Part shown: piece after piece, positions 6,843-16,004 of the stretch
How the letters are laid out: every line of letters begins with the position of its first letter
Numbering within the stretch: position 1 is the stretch's first letter
Assembly: GCA_020025955.1 (NCBI GenBank)
Contig: JAHHRF010000022.1
Location: forward strand, 1-27,642
Direction of reading: 5' to 3'
DNA from: Sutterella sp.
GTDB lineage: Bacteria; Pseudomonadota; Gammaproteobacteria; Burkholderiales; Burkholderiaceae_F
DNA length: 27,642 nt
Position numbers and translations under genes: made by a program
The notes under the pieces: model-generated
Told to the model about the DNA's origin: nothing
The model's database searches: none
Seen by the model: the letters and a program-made list of their open reading frames with translations, nothing else

Positions 6843-9800
6843 TTAAAAGCGACGTTGAAGCGTGACCTGAGCCCGCACGCCAAGCTTTTCTTTCGCCTGA
6901 CGCGAGACAAAGGCGCTACCAACGAGTTGCCAATCACGATTGAGTCGACGCGCGCCCCCAACCCCGAGGTCAAACCCGAGGCCCGACGCGTTTTGCGTGA
7001 GTTCAACCGAGCCTTTACCCGCGGCCGAGACCGTTACCGTTTGCTTGCCACCGAAGCGCGGCAACAAATCGGCACGGACCCAAGCGCTGTAGTTCGGTTT
7101 ATCGACACCGGCCTTGATGCCTAAACGCAAAGCCACCCCAGTGAGGCGCTTCGTCGACACCGTTCGACCGTCCGCTAAGGTGAGGTCCTTGAGCTTGGTG
7201 TAGACCACACTGGCCTGCGCTTGCGGTTCCCAGTACCCATAGGACTGATTGAACCGACGGCCGTGCTCAACGGATGCCACCACGCGGTTGGCCTTCATCG
7301 TGAGGCGTTCACCTGCCCCTTTCAGGGTGTAGCGATCGCGCCCTGCTAAGAGCACCACATCCCAGTAGCGAGCGTCTTCTTCACGGGTAGCCGTTGCCCC
7401 AAAAGCCCAACGCGTTTGATGTAGCGTCGGTGCCAAGCGGTCAAACGTGGCTTTCCCCTTCTGGAATTCGCCCACGAGCGCCCCCTTCCATTCGGGCGAG
7501 AGACGACGCTCTACCCCGACATTCAAGGTAGCACCGCGCGTGGTGACCGCGTCCTTCGATTCACCGCGTTGTGCGCGCACTCGCACCCAGAGGTTGCGAT
7601 CCTGATGGCTCACCAGCTGACCGCCGACGCGTTCATCATAGCTATCCAACTCGCCCCACCAAAGCATCGTGGGCACACTCACTACCCCAGCGGTGGATAC
7701 CGCAGGCAGTGCCGGCACCACGGGAGTGGGACCTACCGGAGGCGGCGTTACCGTCCCCGTACCAGGCCCAACGGGCGGAGGCGTTACCGTCCCCGTACCC
7801 GGACCAACAGGTGGCGTGACGGCACCAGGATCGGGAACGGGTGGCGTGCCCGCACCCGGATCGGGAACGGGCGGCGTCACCGCACCAGGATCGGGAACGG
7901 GTGGCGCATCCGGACCTGCCGGCACATCAGGTCCCGCTGGCACATCAGGACCCGCTGGCGTACCCGGGCCTTCAGGCGTACCCGGTGCACCTGGATCGGG
8001 ATCGCCTGGAGCTGGGGTCGGCTTCGTTCCTTCCCCAGGCGTTTCGCCCCCCGGCGGATCGATGACAGGTGGTGTCTCGGGTCCTGCCGGCGGCACATCG
8101 GGACCTGCTGGCACTTCGCCACCAGGCGGATCAACGGCAGGCGGCGGATCGACTTCAGGATCGGGCTTCTTTTTCTCGCGAATCTTCAAGACCCAATTGG
8201 TCATGGGAGCGCCATCAAAGAAGGTCATCACGTTGTCGTGCCCCAATTGCCCCGTACGTTTTTCCACCCCCGTACTTTCGTAGCGCCCATTCAAGCGACT
8301 GTCTGGGTCGTACGTTTCTTTGGTGATGTAGTACTCTTTGGTATCATCAGGACCGCTTGCAGGATTTTCCATCTTCACGCTCTTGGGTTCAGCCCCAAAG
8401 GTCGCAAAGCGAACGGAATAATCATCCGTTTCCTTACGTTTGAGCGGATCGTAGAAGTACCCCTCTTCACGGGTCTTAGAGGTGACAAAGTTAAACGTGA
8501 TGTCCGCTTCCGACGGGTCCTTCACCAGCAAGACGTGGTGCTCCCCACGGCCGGGGAGTTTACGGTCCGTCTTCACGTCCACCAACTGATCAATGTGCAC
8601 ATCGCCCTTGAGTTTACGAATCGCCAAATGCTCAGCCGGCGTATCGTACACTTCATCGGGTTCATCTTGCGCAAAGTTAATGCGCGCGGTGCTCGTCATC
8701 TCCAATTCCGAAAGGACGTTTTCAACGAAGAGGTTCCACTGCACGTTATCTAACGAAACGTGAATCCCTTTTTCCACGGGGATGACTTTAATTTCCCCCG
8801 TCTCAATGTCAGCATCCGCATCAAAGACAGCCATGTCGAGCATGGCAGGTTTGTCGCCCGAGCCTTTGAACTTCAAAAAGGCAGAACCCCCGTCTTCGGC
8901 CATAACGTGACCCGTAAAGCTTTGGGCGTCATTCACGGAGCTATAACGAAGGACCGAGTTTTCCCCCGTCACAAACATGGGACCCACGAGCGAGCGCGTT
9001 TTCTCTGCACTCATGTCCAACGTACCGCCCGATTCGACCACTAAGCCAAAGCCCCCGGTTTGTTCGTAAATTTCTAAACCATACGGATCAGCCAAGGGTT
9101 CTAACGGTCCCCTGATGAAGGGTTCATAGTGCTCCTTCAAGCGGACAAACTCTTCGTCCACCTGAATATCAGAATTCCCTAACACCTTAACGACAGCCTT
9201 GTCTTTCACGTGCACACCCCAGGGGGTGACGGCCGTGTCAACTAAGTACTTCTTCATTTCGCCAGCGTCATCATCACTGGGGGATGGGAAGCGATGGTTG
9301 TCAACGGTTAAGCCCTGCAGTTCCACAACGGTGCCCGCGCCCGAGGCTTCCAACTGCCCGTCTTTAATCGTCATGAGGGAGTCGGGACGGGTGGCCTTCA
9401 TGTGGCCTCCCCCTTCAACCATCACCGCACCCGTTGCCTCGAGCCGATCCGCATTAAAGGTCATCTCGGTATTGGCACGCAGCATCACGGCGCGACCCGA
9501 CGCTTTCACGTCTCCCGCTAAGAAGTCGCTATGACTATCCAAGGCGTTAGTCCCCGTCTCGACGCTCGCAATACGAATGGTTTGCGTATTCGCGTTCCCA
9601 AGTGTGATTTCACTATGACCTTCACCCGAGGATTCCAAGGCGGCCGTACCGTAATCTGGCCCCATATCGCTAAAGCGTGGTTGCTTGTAGTCACGATCCC
9701 CACTCGTCGAGACTAAGGTAATCGAGGGTGCCGCGAGCGTGAGGCGTCCCGTCCCCGTCGCCCCTTTATCCCAATCTTGAATACGATCGTGCTTTTCAAG

Positions 9801-11330
9801 GGCCTTTTCATGACGCGTACGCGTTTTACCCGTCACTTTCACGGCCGACATCGCCCACTCAGGCGAGCCCGCTTGGATGGTGATGGCTGTATCAAAATTC
9901 GCCGAAAGCGAACTGTTAGCGACAAAGAGCCCCGCACTCCCTTTGACGTTATCCTCTTCGTTTTCCGCGTGAGACCCCGTCAAACTGTTGGCGTCAATGG
10001 TGAGCGACTGCCCCGTTAGGGTCCCGTTGGCCTCATTCGTCATCATGAGGCCAATGATGGAGCCTGAGCTATCGGCCGCGCGAGCGGATTTGTTCTTCCC
10101 CGTAGAGCCCGCTAACCCATAACTATCTGGCGCAATCACTTGTTCCTGAGGCGTTCGTACCAATTCACCCGTACTCGTCAACGTGGCGCCCAAGGTGAAG
10201 ATCGTCAAATCGCCTCGCGTTTGATTGAAGATAGTGTTGTCTAAATAAAGGGCGTTCCCGGTGTTGGCCGTGAGCTTAATCGTGCCCCCTTCTTCCAGAC
10301 TCAAAGTGGAGTCATTCGTCAAACGAATCGCATCGGCACGACGGTCATTCGTTTCGAAGCTCCAGGTTAACGGCGCTAAACTCGAAAGTCGCGTCGCTTC
10401 CCCACGGAACCCGCGCCCCATGTTGAAGTGACGTTTCGGGATTTGCCACGCCAGCTGTCGCCCGTTCACCGTGCCCCCAGCTTTAAAGCTCACATCCGTG
10501 TGATGGACATGCCCAAAGGACCCGCCCCAGGCCACATCATCCTGAGCGGCCGTGAAGAAGGTGAGGTTCACAGGATCATTAAAGGTGATCGTGTGGCGAG
10601 CCGCGGGCGCCGCATCACCTTCCACCACAAAGCCTTGAGAGCCCGATTCATAGGGGGCCGTCATCCCGCCTAAGAGCTCAATGCCGTCTGGCGCCGAAAA
10701 GCTTAACTTCGCGCCTTGGGAATTCGCCGTAATCAACGCGACACGACCCAATTCGGCGGGGCCCCAAGCGGTGGTTTTTTGCGTTTCTTTCAACGTGGAT
10801 ACGGGAGCGAGCTCCAGTTTCCCCTTAGCGGTCACGTCAATGCGACCCGTGCCCAGGGTAAACAAGTCCCCCGTTGATCGTTCGTTATACAAGCGATCTT
10901 TTCGTACCGCTTCGCTTAACCCCACCACCAACTTGTCGGCATTGGGGGCAGCAATCGTTAAGGTCCCGCCTTGGTCAACCAGGGCGGTCCCCATGGGCGG
11001 CTGATTCTGCTTATAGAGAGCTGGACCAAAAATTACGCTCGAGAGGGTGGGATTGGCATTTTCTAGGGTCAAGGTCAGGGTACCTGCCCCCACCTTTTTG
11101 ACAACGTAGCCCCCAACGTTACCTTTGATAAACCCTAAGGCAAGCGCCTCAGCAATATTTTTGTCCGCCACAATGGGCAAGCCCGTTATCGTCGACGCTG
11201 AAACGGGATTCCCAGCATGAGGTTCGGTTACCGCCCAAGGCGTTGCACTAATGGCTGCCACCACGCAGGGGCTGGCACTGGCTAAGAAGGCCACCATGAT
11301 GGCCTGATGAAGGGTAGATTTCGCAAGCAT
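6843..11330 (-). CDS. Type Va autotransporter 1 (large surface protein, Pro/Gly-rich linker)
   Basis: A self-secreting outer-membrane protein of 1495 residues from the chosen ATG. Order: a signal peptide (MLAKSTLHQAIMVAFLASA, cleavage after the following VVAA); a passenger of about 1040 residues rich in Thr, Gly, Asn and Asp with short repeating beta-strands, as in a parallel beta-helix; a proline-rich linker of about 160 residues (plus-strand 7690-8175); and a C-terminal translocator of about 274 residues beginning near MLWWGELDSYDERVGG and ending QVTLQRRF with the terminal Phe recognised by the Bam machinery. The open frame extends 17 codons upstream to a TTG at 11381. I chose ATG 11330 because aaggaag lies 7 nt before it and the signal peptide starts there. 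The only cysteine is in the signal peptide. No protease triad or RGD was recognised. It is paralogous to the next gene; likely adhesion or other surface interaction, unproven. Confidence 0.88.
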   Translation of the reverse strand: MLAKSTLHQAIMVAFLASASPCVVAAISATPWAVTEPHAGNPVSASTITGLPIVADKNIAEALALGFIKGNVGGYVVKKVGAGTLTLTLENANPTLSSVIFGPALYKQNQPPMGTALVDQGGTLTIAAPNADKLVVGLSEAVRKDRLYNERSTGDLFTLGTGRIDVTAKGKLELAPVSTLKETQKTTAWGPAELGRVALITANSQGAKLSFSAPDGIELLGGMTAPYESGSQGFVVEGDAAPAARHTITFNDPVNLTFFTAAQDDVAWGGSFGHVHHTDVSFKAGGTVNGRQLAWQIPKRHFNMGRGFRGEATRLSSLAPLTWSFETNDRRADAIRLTNDSTLSLEEGGTIKLTANTGNALYLDNTIFNQTRGDLTIFTLGATLTSTGELVRTPQEQVIAPDSYGLAGSTGKNKSARAADSSGSIIGLMMTNEANGTLTGQSLTIDANSLTGSHAENEEDNVKGSAGLFVANSSLSANFDTAITIQAGSPEWAMSAVKVTGKTRTRHEKALEKHDRIQDWDKGATGTGRLTLAAPSITLVSTSGDRDYKQPRFSDMGPDYGTAALESSGEGHSEITLGNANTQTIRIASVETGTNALDSHSDFLAGDVKASGRAVMLRANTEMTFNADRLEATGAVMVEGGGHMKATRPDSLMTIKDGQLEASGAGTVVELQGLTVDNHRFPSPSDDDAGEMKKYLVDTAVTPWGVHVKDKAVVKVLGNSDIQVDEEFVRLKEHYEPFIRGPLEPLADPYGLEIYEQTGGFGLVVESGGTLDMSAEKTRSLVGPMFVTGENSVLRYSSVNDAQSFTGHVMAEDGGSAFLKFKGSGDKPAMLDMAVFDADADIETGEIKVIPVEKGIHVSLDNVQWNLFVENVLSELEMTSTARINFAQDEPDEVYDTPAEHLAIRKLKGDVHIDQLVDVKTDRKLPGRGEHHVLLVKDPSEADITFNFVTSKTREEGYFYDPLKRKETDDYSVRFATFGAEPKSVKMENPASGPDDTKEYYITKETYDPDSRLNGRYESTGVEKRTGQLGHDNVMTFFDGAPMTNWVLKIREKKKPDPEVDPPPAVDPPGGEVPAGPDVPPAGPETPPVIDPPGGETPGEGTKPTPAPGDPDPGAPGTPEGPGTPAGPDVPAGPDVPAGPDAPPVPDPGAVTPPVPDPGAGTPPVPDPGAVTPPVGPGTGTVTPPPVGPGTGTVTPPPVGPTPVVPALPAVSTAGVVSVPTMLWWGELDSYDERVGGQLVSHQDRNLWVRVRAQRGESKDAVTTRGATLNVGVERRLSPEWKGALVGEFQKGKATFDRLAPTLHQTRWAFGATATREEDARYWDVVLLAGRDRYTLKGAGERLTMKANRVVASVEHGRRFNQSYGYWEPQAQASVVYTKLKDLTLADGRTVSTKRLTGVALRLGIKAGVDKPNYSAWVRADLLPRFGGKQTVTVSAAGKGSVELTQNASGLGFDLGVGGARRLNRDWQLVGSAFVSRQAKEKLGVRAQVTLQRRF
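7690..8175 (-). repeat. Proline/glycine-rich repetitive linker of autotransporter 1
   Basis: In-frame tandem repeats link passenger and barrel. There are two near-identical 36-bp units encoding GPGTGTVTPPPV (about 7737-7808), several 30-bp units encoding TPPVPDPGA plus V or G (about 7810-7910), and 18-bp units encoding AGPDVP (about 7912-7965). These are followed by less regular PPGGE/PAGPD segments. Such repeats change copy number easily and give an extended, stiff, protease-resistant stalk. Confidence 0.85.
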
Positions 11331-11834
11331 CGTTTTCTTCCTTATGGCTAACGAAAACACAAATGACCTGCTTGACGCCAACGGTGGCGTTCGTGAAACG
11401 TCCGCTTAGGTGACAAGAAGGCATTCCCGAAACACGTTGTTTTTTGTAGGGTGCACCTTGTGCCATTTCTGCCTTGCAGAGAATCCCTTTCTATAGCAAC
11501 GAAGACACCCCTTCTTATGTCTTCAGTTTATGTATCAAGTTCTAGGAGAAGGCAATCCGTTTTTATCCGCCATCTCTTTGATTTATAGGAATTTTGTGTA
11601 AATTTTGACGCTCCCAATTTAAACCCTCTACTCTTTCAAATTTCTCCCCTACGCTTAGGACTTTCCCGCCTCCACAAAATTCAAAACGAGGGTGACGTTG
11701 GCATTTTGTGACAACGCCATAAAAGTGCACCGTTTACCCTGACAAATCTTCATTGCGCGTGTCAAAAAAAGGGGGGAAGGTCGAGGCCAACACCTCATCC
11801 TTCCCCCCACTATTGGGCGGCGATTACGTCACAC
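11331..11834. other. Upstream region of autotransporter 1 and terminator of autotransporter 2
   Basis: No credible protein gene. The 11331-11770 part should hold the autotransporter 1 promoter; tataaat (minus strand, 11587-11581) is a possible -10, without a convincing -35. An imperfect palindromic patch at 11696-11716 (cgttg/caacg around gcattttgtga) resembles one upstream of autotransporter 2. The right end carries the autotransporter 2 terminator. Confidence 0.5.
11764..11808 (-). terminator. Strong terminator of autotransporter 2
   Basis: Perfect 10-bp G/C stem: ggggggaagg (11771-11780) with ccttcccccc (11799-11808). The loop contains a secondary gagg/cctc pairing. A run of seven T (minus strand, 11770-11764) follows. 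It begins 26 nt past the stop codon. Confidence 0.93.
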
Positions 11835-14800
11835 TTAGAACGTACGCTGCACGCTCACCTGACCGCGGAAACCGACCTTCTCGCCAACGTTGCGAGAGAC
11901 GAAACCGCTCGCGGCTAAGCGCCACTTATTCTTGAAGATGCGGCTAGCGCCCACCCCCACGTCAAAGCCTACGCCCGAGCGATGCTTGGTCGAGACTTCC
12001 GTCGGCGCGTTCGTGCCATCGAGCACCGTCAAGACCTGCTTCGTGCCAAAGCGCGGGAGCAAGTCAGCACGCGCCCAGAGCTTGTAGCGTGCACGATCAA
12101 TCCCAGCCTTGACGCCTAAGCGCAGGGCGACCCCCGTCATGGAGTCCGTGGAAATCGTACGATTCCCTAACTGATAGTCACGCACACGAAGGTGCACAAC
12201 GCTCGCCTGCAACTGCGGTTCAATAAAGCGCTGGTCCTTGTCGATGTAACGACGACCATGCTCAACCGAAACCACAAAGCGCTTGGCACGCGTCGTTGCA
12301 CGATCCCCGTGGCTCTTCACCGTGTAGCGGTCCTGACCGCCCGAGGCGATAAGGTCCCAATAGCGGTTGTCTTCCGTACGGGTGGCAATGGCGCCCACCG
12401 TCCAGCGACGTAAGCGAATCATTTCATCGGGCTTGTCGATCATGGCCTTGGCATGACGAACGTCCCCAAACAAGGACCCACGCCAGAAGCCCTTCAGATG
12501 GCGCTCGGCACCAATCGTCAAGGTGCTGCCATGGCTCTTCACATGGTCCGTGCTCATGCTGTAATCCGCACGAACACGTGCCCAGAGGCTTTCGCTCGGG
12601 CCATTGGCATACATCCCACCGACACGCTCGTCGTAGGTGTCCAACTCACCCCACCAAAGGGCCGTGGGTAAACCCACTACACCCGTGGTGGTCGTTGCCG
12701 TCGTCGGTTGCGTAGGCGTAACCGTGGGTTGCCCAGGCGTCACGGTGGGCTGCCCCGGCGTTACCGTAGGCTGACCCGGCGTCACCGTAGGTTGCCCCGG
12801 CGTCACAGCGGGTTGCCCTGGCGTCACAACGACGCTGCCACCTGGCACCTCCAACTCTTCCGATTCACCCGGTTGTTCTTCCTCAGGCTTCTTGCGAATC
12901 TTGAGTAACCAGTTGCAGGTAGGCTGACCGTTAAAGAACGTCATCACGTTCTCGTGACCCATCTTGTCTTCACGCTTCACCGCGCCCGTGTCTTCGTAGT
13001 CCGCGTTGAGCGGCGAGGCCGGATCGTACGTTTCCTTTTCCAAGTAGTATTCGTAGTCTTGGCCCGCTACCGTGGGGTTGTTGGCCATCGTAATACTCTT
13101 AGGATCCGCCCCAAAGGTGGCGAAACGTAACGAGAAGTCTTCGGGGTTGGCGTCCGTAAAGGGCTTATAGAAGTCCGCATCCACGGCCGGGTCCACCGAG
13201 AAGTTAAAGGTCAGGTTCGCATTCGACGGATCCCCCACGTAAAGTACGCGAGACTTTTCCGTCTTCTCTGCCCCGACGCTTACCAACTGGTCAATCGTGA
13301 TGTCACCCGTCATTTTGCGAACCGCTAAGTGGTGCGCCGGCGTGTGCCAATCAACTTTCCCGAGCTGTGCGAAATTCACCTTGGCGTTATTCACCCCCTC
13401 TAAACCGGAGATGACGTTTTCACCAAAGACATTCCACGTGGCGTCTTCCAAGGTGATGTGAATGCCCTTCTGTGAATCAACCGTCTTAAACGCATTCGTG
13501 TCTTCATCCGGATCCGCGTCAAAGGCTTGCAAGTTGGCCACGGCCGGAGTGCCGTTTTTGCCCTTAAATTTAAGGTGCGCGGTGCCCTCGTCTTCCACCA
13601 AGAGGTGCGTCTTTAAGGCTTCACCCGCGTTAACCGAGGTGTACTTGAGGGTGGAATTGGCCCCCGTCACAACCATATTGCCCTGAATCTGGCGCGTCTT
13701 TTCCGCGCTCATATCCAAGGTGGCGCCGCTTTCAACCCAAAGGGCGGGCATCTCTTTAATGTTGTACGTACGCTGGGTACCAAAGTCCGTGTACTTTTCG
13801 GCAATTTGAACGGTGCTGTCACCCGAGACCGTCATCGTTGCGCCGTCTTGTACGCGCACGCCATAGGACTTCACGACACGGTCTTCATAGTATTCTTGGT
13901 CGTAGAAGTTCTTCACTTCCAAGCCCTTCACGGCAACCTGGGCCTTATTGCCCTTGACCGTCACGTCACCGTTTTGCACCGCAAAGACGGAGTCATTCGC
14001 AGCCGTCACCTTGGCGTTATCGACCTTAACGGCGCCAACAGCCTGAAGGCGGTTCGCCGTAAACGTTAAATCGGTGCCGTCACGCAACATCATGGCGCGA
14101 CCCATGGTCTTCGCAGTAGCCACATCGGGGAGCAGGTCAGGCTTGGTGTCCAACTGGACGCCTGCCGGGGCTTCAACGTTGGCGATCGTAATCGTCTGGG
14201 TTTGCGCGTTCCCTAAGGAAATCGTCTTCGTGCCCAGGGCATCCGTTTCGAGCGCAGCCGTCCCGTAATGCTCTTCGGGCGAAAAACGGTTTTCGCTTTG
14301 CACTTCGGCGCCAGCGGACACAATCTTGAGGGTCTTCCCACTCAAACTTAAGGTGGACTGACCCACGCCCTTGATATCCCAGTCGATGATGTCATAGCCA
14401 TCCATGGGCTTTTCATGGCGAGCGTAATCTTCACCCGTCACCTTGAGGGCCGACTGCGCGACGTCAGCGGAGGCCGCCTGAATGACAACGTCACCCGTGT
14501 AGTTAGCATCCACAGACGAATTCGCGACAAAGAGACCCGCACTATGACGGATGTTCGAGGGGGTCGACTGTTCACGGTAGTAGGATTTAAACCCACGCAA
14601 GCTGTTAGCGTTGATCGTGAGGTTGTCCCCGTTCAACTGCGCGTCCGACTTCCCACCCATGAAAAGGCCCAAGACGTGGCTCGACTTGTCTTCCGGGTGC
14701 GCAGACGGGTTATCCGACGTGCCCCAGGTCGTGCCCGGCGAGATGTCTTCTTCCAGCTTTTGGCGAACCAACTCGCCCTTATAGTCCATCGTGGCGCCCA

Positions 14801-16004
14801 CGGCAGTAATGGTCAAATCCCCAGCGGTTTGCTTGAAGTGGGACTGATTATTAAAGTGGAGGCTGCTCACGGTATTGGCCGTGGTATCAAACGTACCACT
14901 GCCTTCTAACGTTAAGGTGGAGTCATCGGTCAGGCGCATCCCATCGGCACGACGGTCCATGGCGCGATAGGTCCAAGATAAATCGTCTTTGGCCGTCATC
15001 GTCGTATGGGTCGCGCGGAAGCCGCGGCTCTGGTTATATTGGCGCGTGGGCAAATTCATGCTGTATTGCGCGCCCGTGACGTCGGCTTTTTTCTTAAACG
15101 TCACATCCGTGTGATGAAGCGACCCAAACGAGCCCGCATGCGGGGTGTCTTCTTGGGTTTCCGTGAAGAAGTCAAGCTTCGCGGCCCCATCAAAGGTGAT
15201 GGTGTGGCGTTCTGCAGGCTTCGCGTCACTTTCAACGACAAACCCTTGAGAGCCCACTTCGTGCGGGGCATACATCCCACCCTTGAGTTCAATCCCGTCG
15301 GGGGCCGTCAGCGTTAAGTGCGAGCCTTGGCTCGTCTTATCAATAAACGCAACACGACCGCGGTCTTGCACGCCCAAGGCAATACGACCGCCAGCGTTAA
15401 TCGAACTCCCCAACCAGCTATCCGTTTCACTTTGCATGTCGAATAACTGAGTTAAGGGGGCGAGATCGAGCTTACCCTTGGAGGTAACGTTTAAGGTCCC
15501 CGTCCCTAAGGCAAACAAGTCCCCGGTGGCGAGTTCATTTTTGAGCCCCGCCTTCACGGCGTCATTGGCACCAATCGTCAACACGGCAGCGTTGGGCGCG
15601 TCAATCGTGGTGGTCGCCCCACCCGAGACATGCACGACGCCCGTGGCCGGCTGCTTGGAGACCGACGGAATATCATTGGTGCGACCCGTCACCACCGTCC
15701 CCAACACGGGGTTGGCGTTCGTGAGCGTCAAGGTCGCATCCGTCTTCGTGTCCACGGCAAAGCCGCCCTTAGGGGTCGTCGCAAAACGCTTCCCTAACTT
15801 AATTTCATTAATCGTGAATTCGTCATCGATCGACGTGGTGGCGGCAATCGGCAAATTCGCGGCCGACGTAATCGTCGCGGTTCTGGTGGTGTCTTTAACC
15901 GCCCACGGTTGGGCCACAATTTCGGGCGCCTGGGCGGACGTCGTACCCGTCCAAGAAACCAGCGCCATTACTAAGGCGCTATGGAGCGCCGTCTTCTTCA
16001 TCAT
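11835..16004 (-). CDS. Type Va autotransporter 2 (paralogue with TPGQP heptad linker)
   Basis: A 1389-residue autotransporter built like autotransporter 1. It has a signal peptide MMKKTALHSALVMALVSW with cleavage near TSAQA, a beta-rich passenger of about 1040 residues, a short linker of six 7-residue repeats, and a 275-residue barrel domain from ALWWGELDTYDERVGG to the terminal QVSVQRTF. Shared blocks with the first gene include NDSTLSLEE versus DDSTLTLEG, GHENVMTFFNGQP versus GHDNVMTFFDGAP, RYWDLIASGGQDRY versus RYWDVVLLAGRDRY, VSVEHGRR and RADLLPRFG. This shows ancient duplication rather than recent copying. A single cysteine lies just before the linker (PTCNWLLKIRK). The start has aaggac about 10 nt upstream; two consecutive ATGs make 16004 or 16001 possible. 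The gene is monocistronic with a strong terminator. The passenger's ligand or activity cannot be deduced. Confidence 0.9.
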   Translation of the reverse strand: MMKKTALHSALVMALVSWTGTTSAQAPEIVAQPWAVKDTTRTATITSAANLPIAATTSIDDEFTINEIKLGKRFATTPKGGFAVDTKTDATLTLTNANPVLGTVVTGRTNDIPSVSKQPATGVVHVSGGATTTIDAPNAAVLTIGANDAVKAGLKNELATGDLFALGTGTLNVTSKGKLDLAPLTQLFDMQSETDSWLGSSINAGGRIALGVQDRGRVAFIDKTSQGSHLTLTAPDGIELKGGMYAPHEVGSQGFVVESDAKPAERHTITFDGAAKLDFFTETQEDTPHAGSFGSLHHTDVTFKKKADVTGAQYSMNLPTRQYNQSRGFRATHTTMTAKDDLSWTYRAMDRRADGMRLTDDSTLTLEGSGTFDTTANTVSSLHFNNQSHFKQTAGDLTITAVGATMDYKGELVRQKLEEDISPGTTWGTSDNPSAHPEDKSSHVLGLFMGGKSDAQLNGDNLTINANSLRGFKSYYREQSTPSNIRHSAGLFVANSSVDANYTGDVVIQAASADVAQSALKVTGEDYARHEKPMDGYDIIDWDIKGVGQSTLSLSGKTLKIVSAGAEVQSENRFSPEEHYGTAALETDALGTKTISLGNAQTQTITIANVEAPAGVQLDTKPDLLPDVATAKTMGRAMMLRDGTDLTFTANRLQAVGAVKVDNAKVTAANDSVFAVQNGDVTVKGNKAQVAVKGLEVKNFYDQEYYEDRVVKSYGVRVQDGATMTVSGDSTVQIAEKYTDFGTQRTYNIKEMPALWVESGATLDMSAEKTRQIQGNMVVTGANSTLKYTSVNAGEALKTHLLVEDEGTAHLKFKGKNGTPAVANLQAFDADPDEDTNAFKTVDSQKGIHITLEDATWNVFGENVISGLEGVNNAKVNFAQLGKVDWHTPAHHLAVRKMTGDITIDQLVSVGAEKTEKSRVLYVGDPSNANLTFNFSVDPAVDADFYKPFTDANPEDFSLRFATFGADPKSITMANNPTVAGQDYEYYLEKETYDPASPLNADYEDTGAVKREDKMGHENVMTFFNGQPTCNWLLKIRKKPEEEQPGESEELEVPGGSVVVTPGQPAVTPGQPTVTPGQPTVTPGQPTVTPGQPTVTPTQPTTATTTTGVVGLPTALWWGELDTYDERVGGMYANGPSESLWARVRADYSMSTDHVKSHGSTLTIGAERHLKGFWRGSLFGDVRHAKAMIDKPDEMIRLRRWTVGAIATRTEDNRYWDLIASGGQDRYTVKSHGDRATTRAKRFVVSVEHGRRYIDKDQRFIEPQLQASVVHLRVRDYQLGNRTISTDSMTGVALRLGVKAGIDRARYKLWARADLLPRFGTKQVLTVLDGTNAPTEVSTKHRSGVGFDVGVGASRIFKNKWRLAASGFVSRNVGEKVGFRGQVSVQRTF
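12702..12827 (-). repeat. Six 21-bp tandem repeats in autotransporter 2 linker
   Basis: Exactly 126 bp made of six 21-bp units encoding VTPGQPA once, VTPGQPT four times and VTPTQPT once. The third positions vary between units (for example accgtaggttgccc versus acggtgggctgccc). The array is therefore old enough to have diverged silently while the peptide stayed constant, a sign of selection on the peptide repeat. Confidence 0.95.

Noticed and set aside
7569..8753. 394-codon plus-strand frame opposite autotransporter 1
   Set aside because: It is an artefact of the repetitive proline-rich linker read on the opposite strand (Arg/Thr/Trp repeats). There is no start signal or family match.
11331..11381. 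N-terminal extension of autotransporter 1 from a TTG start
   Set aside because: The extra 17 residues would precede an already complete signal peptide, and the ATG at 11330 has a strong Shine-Dalgarno.
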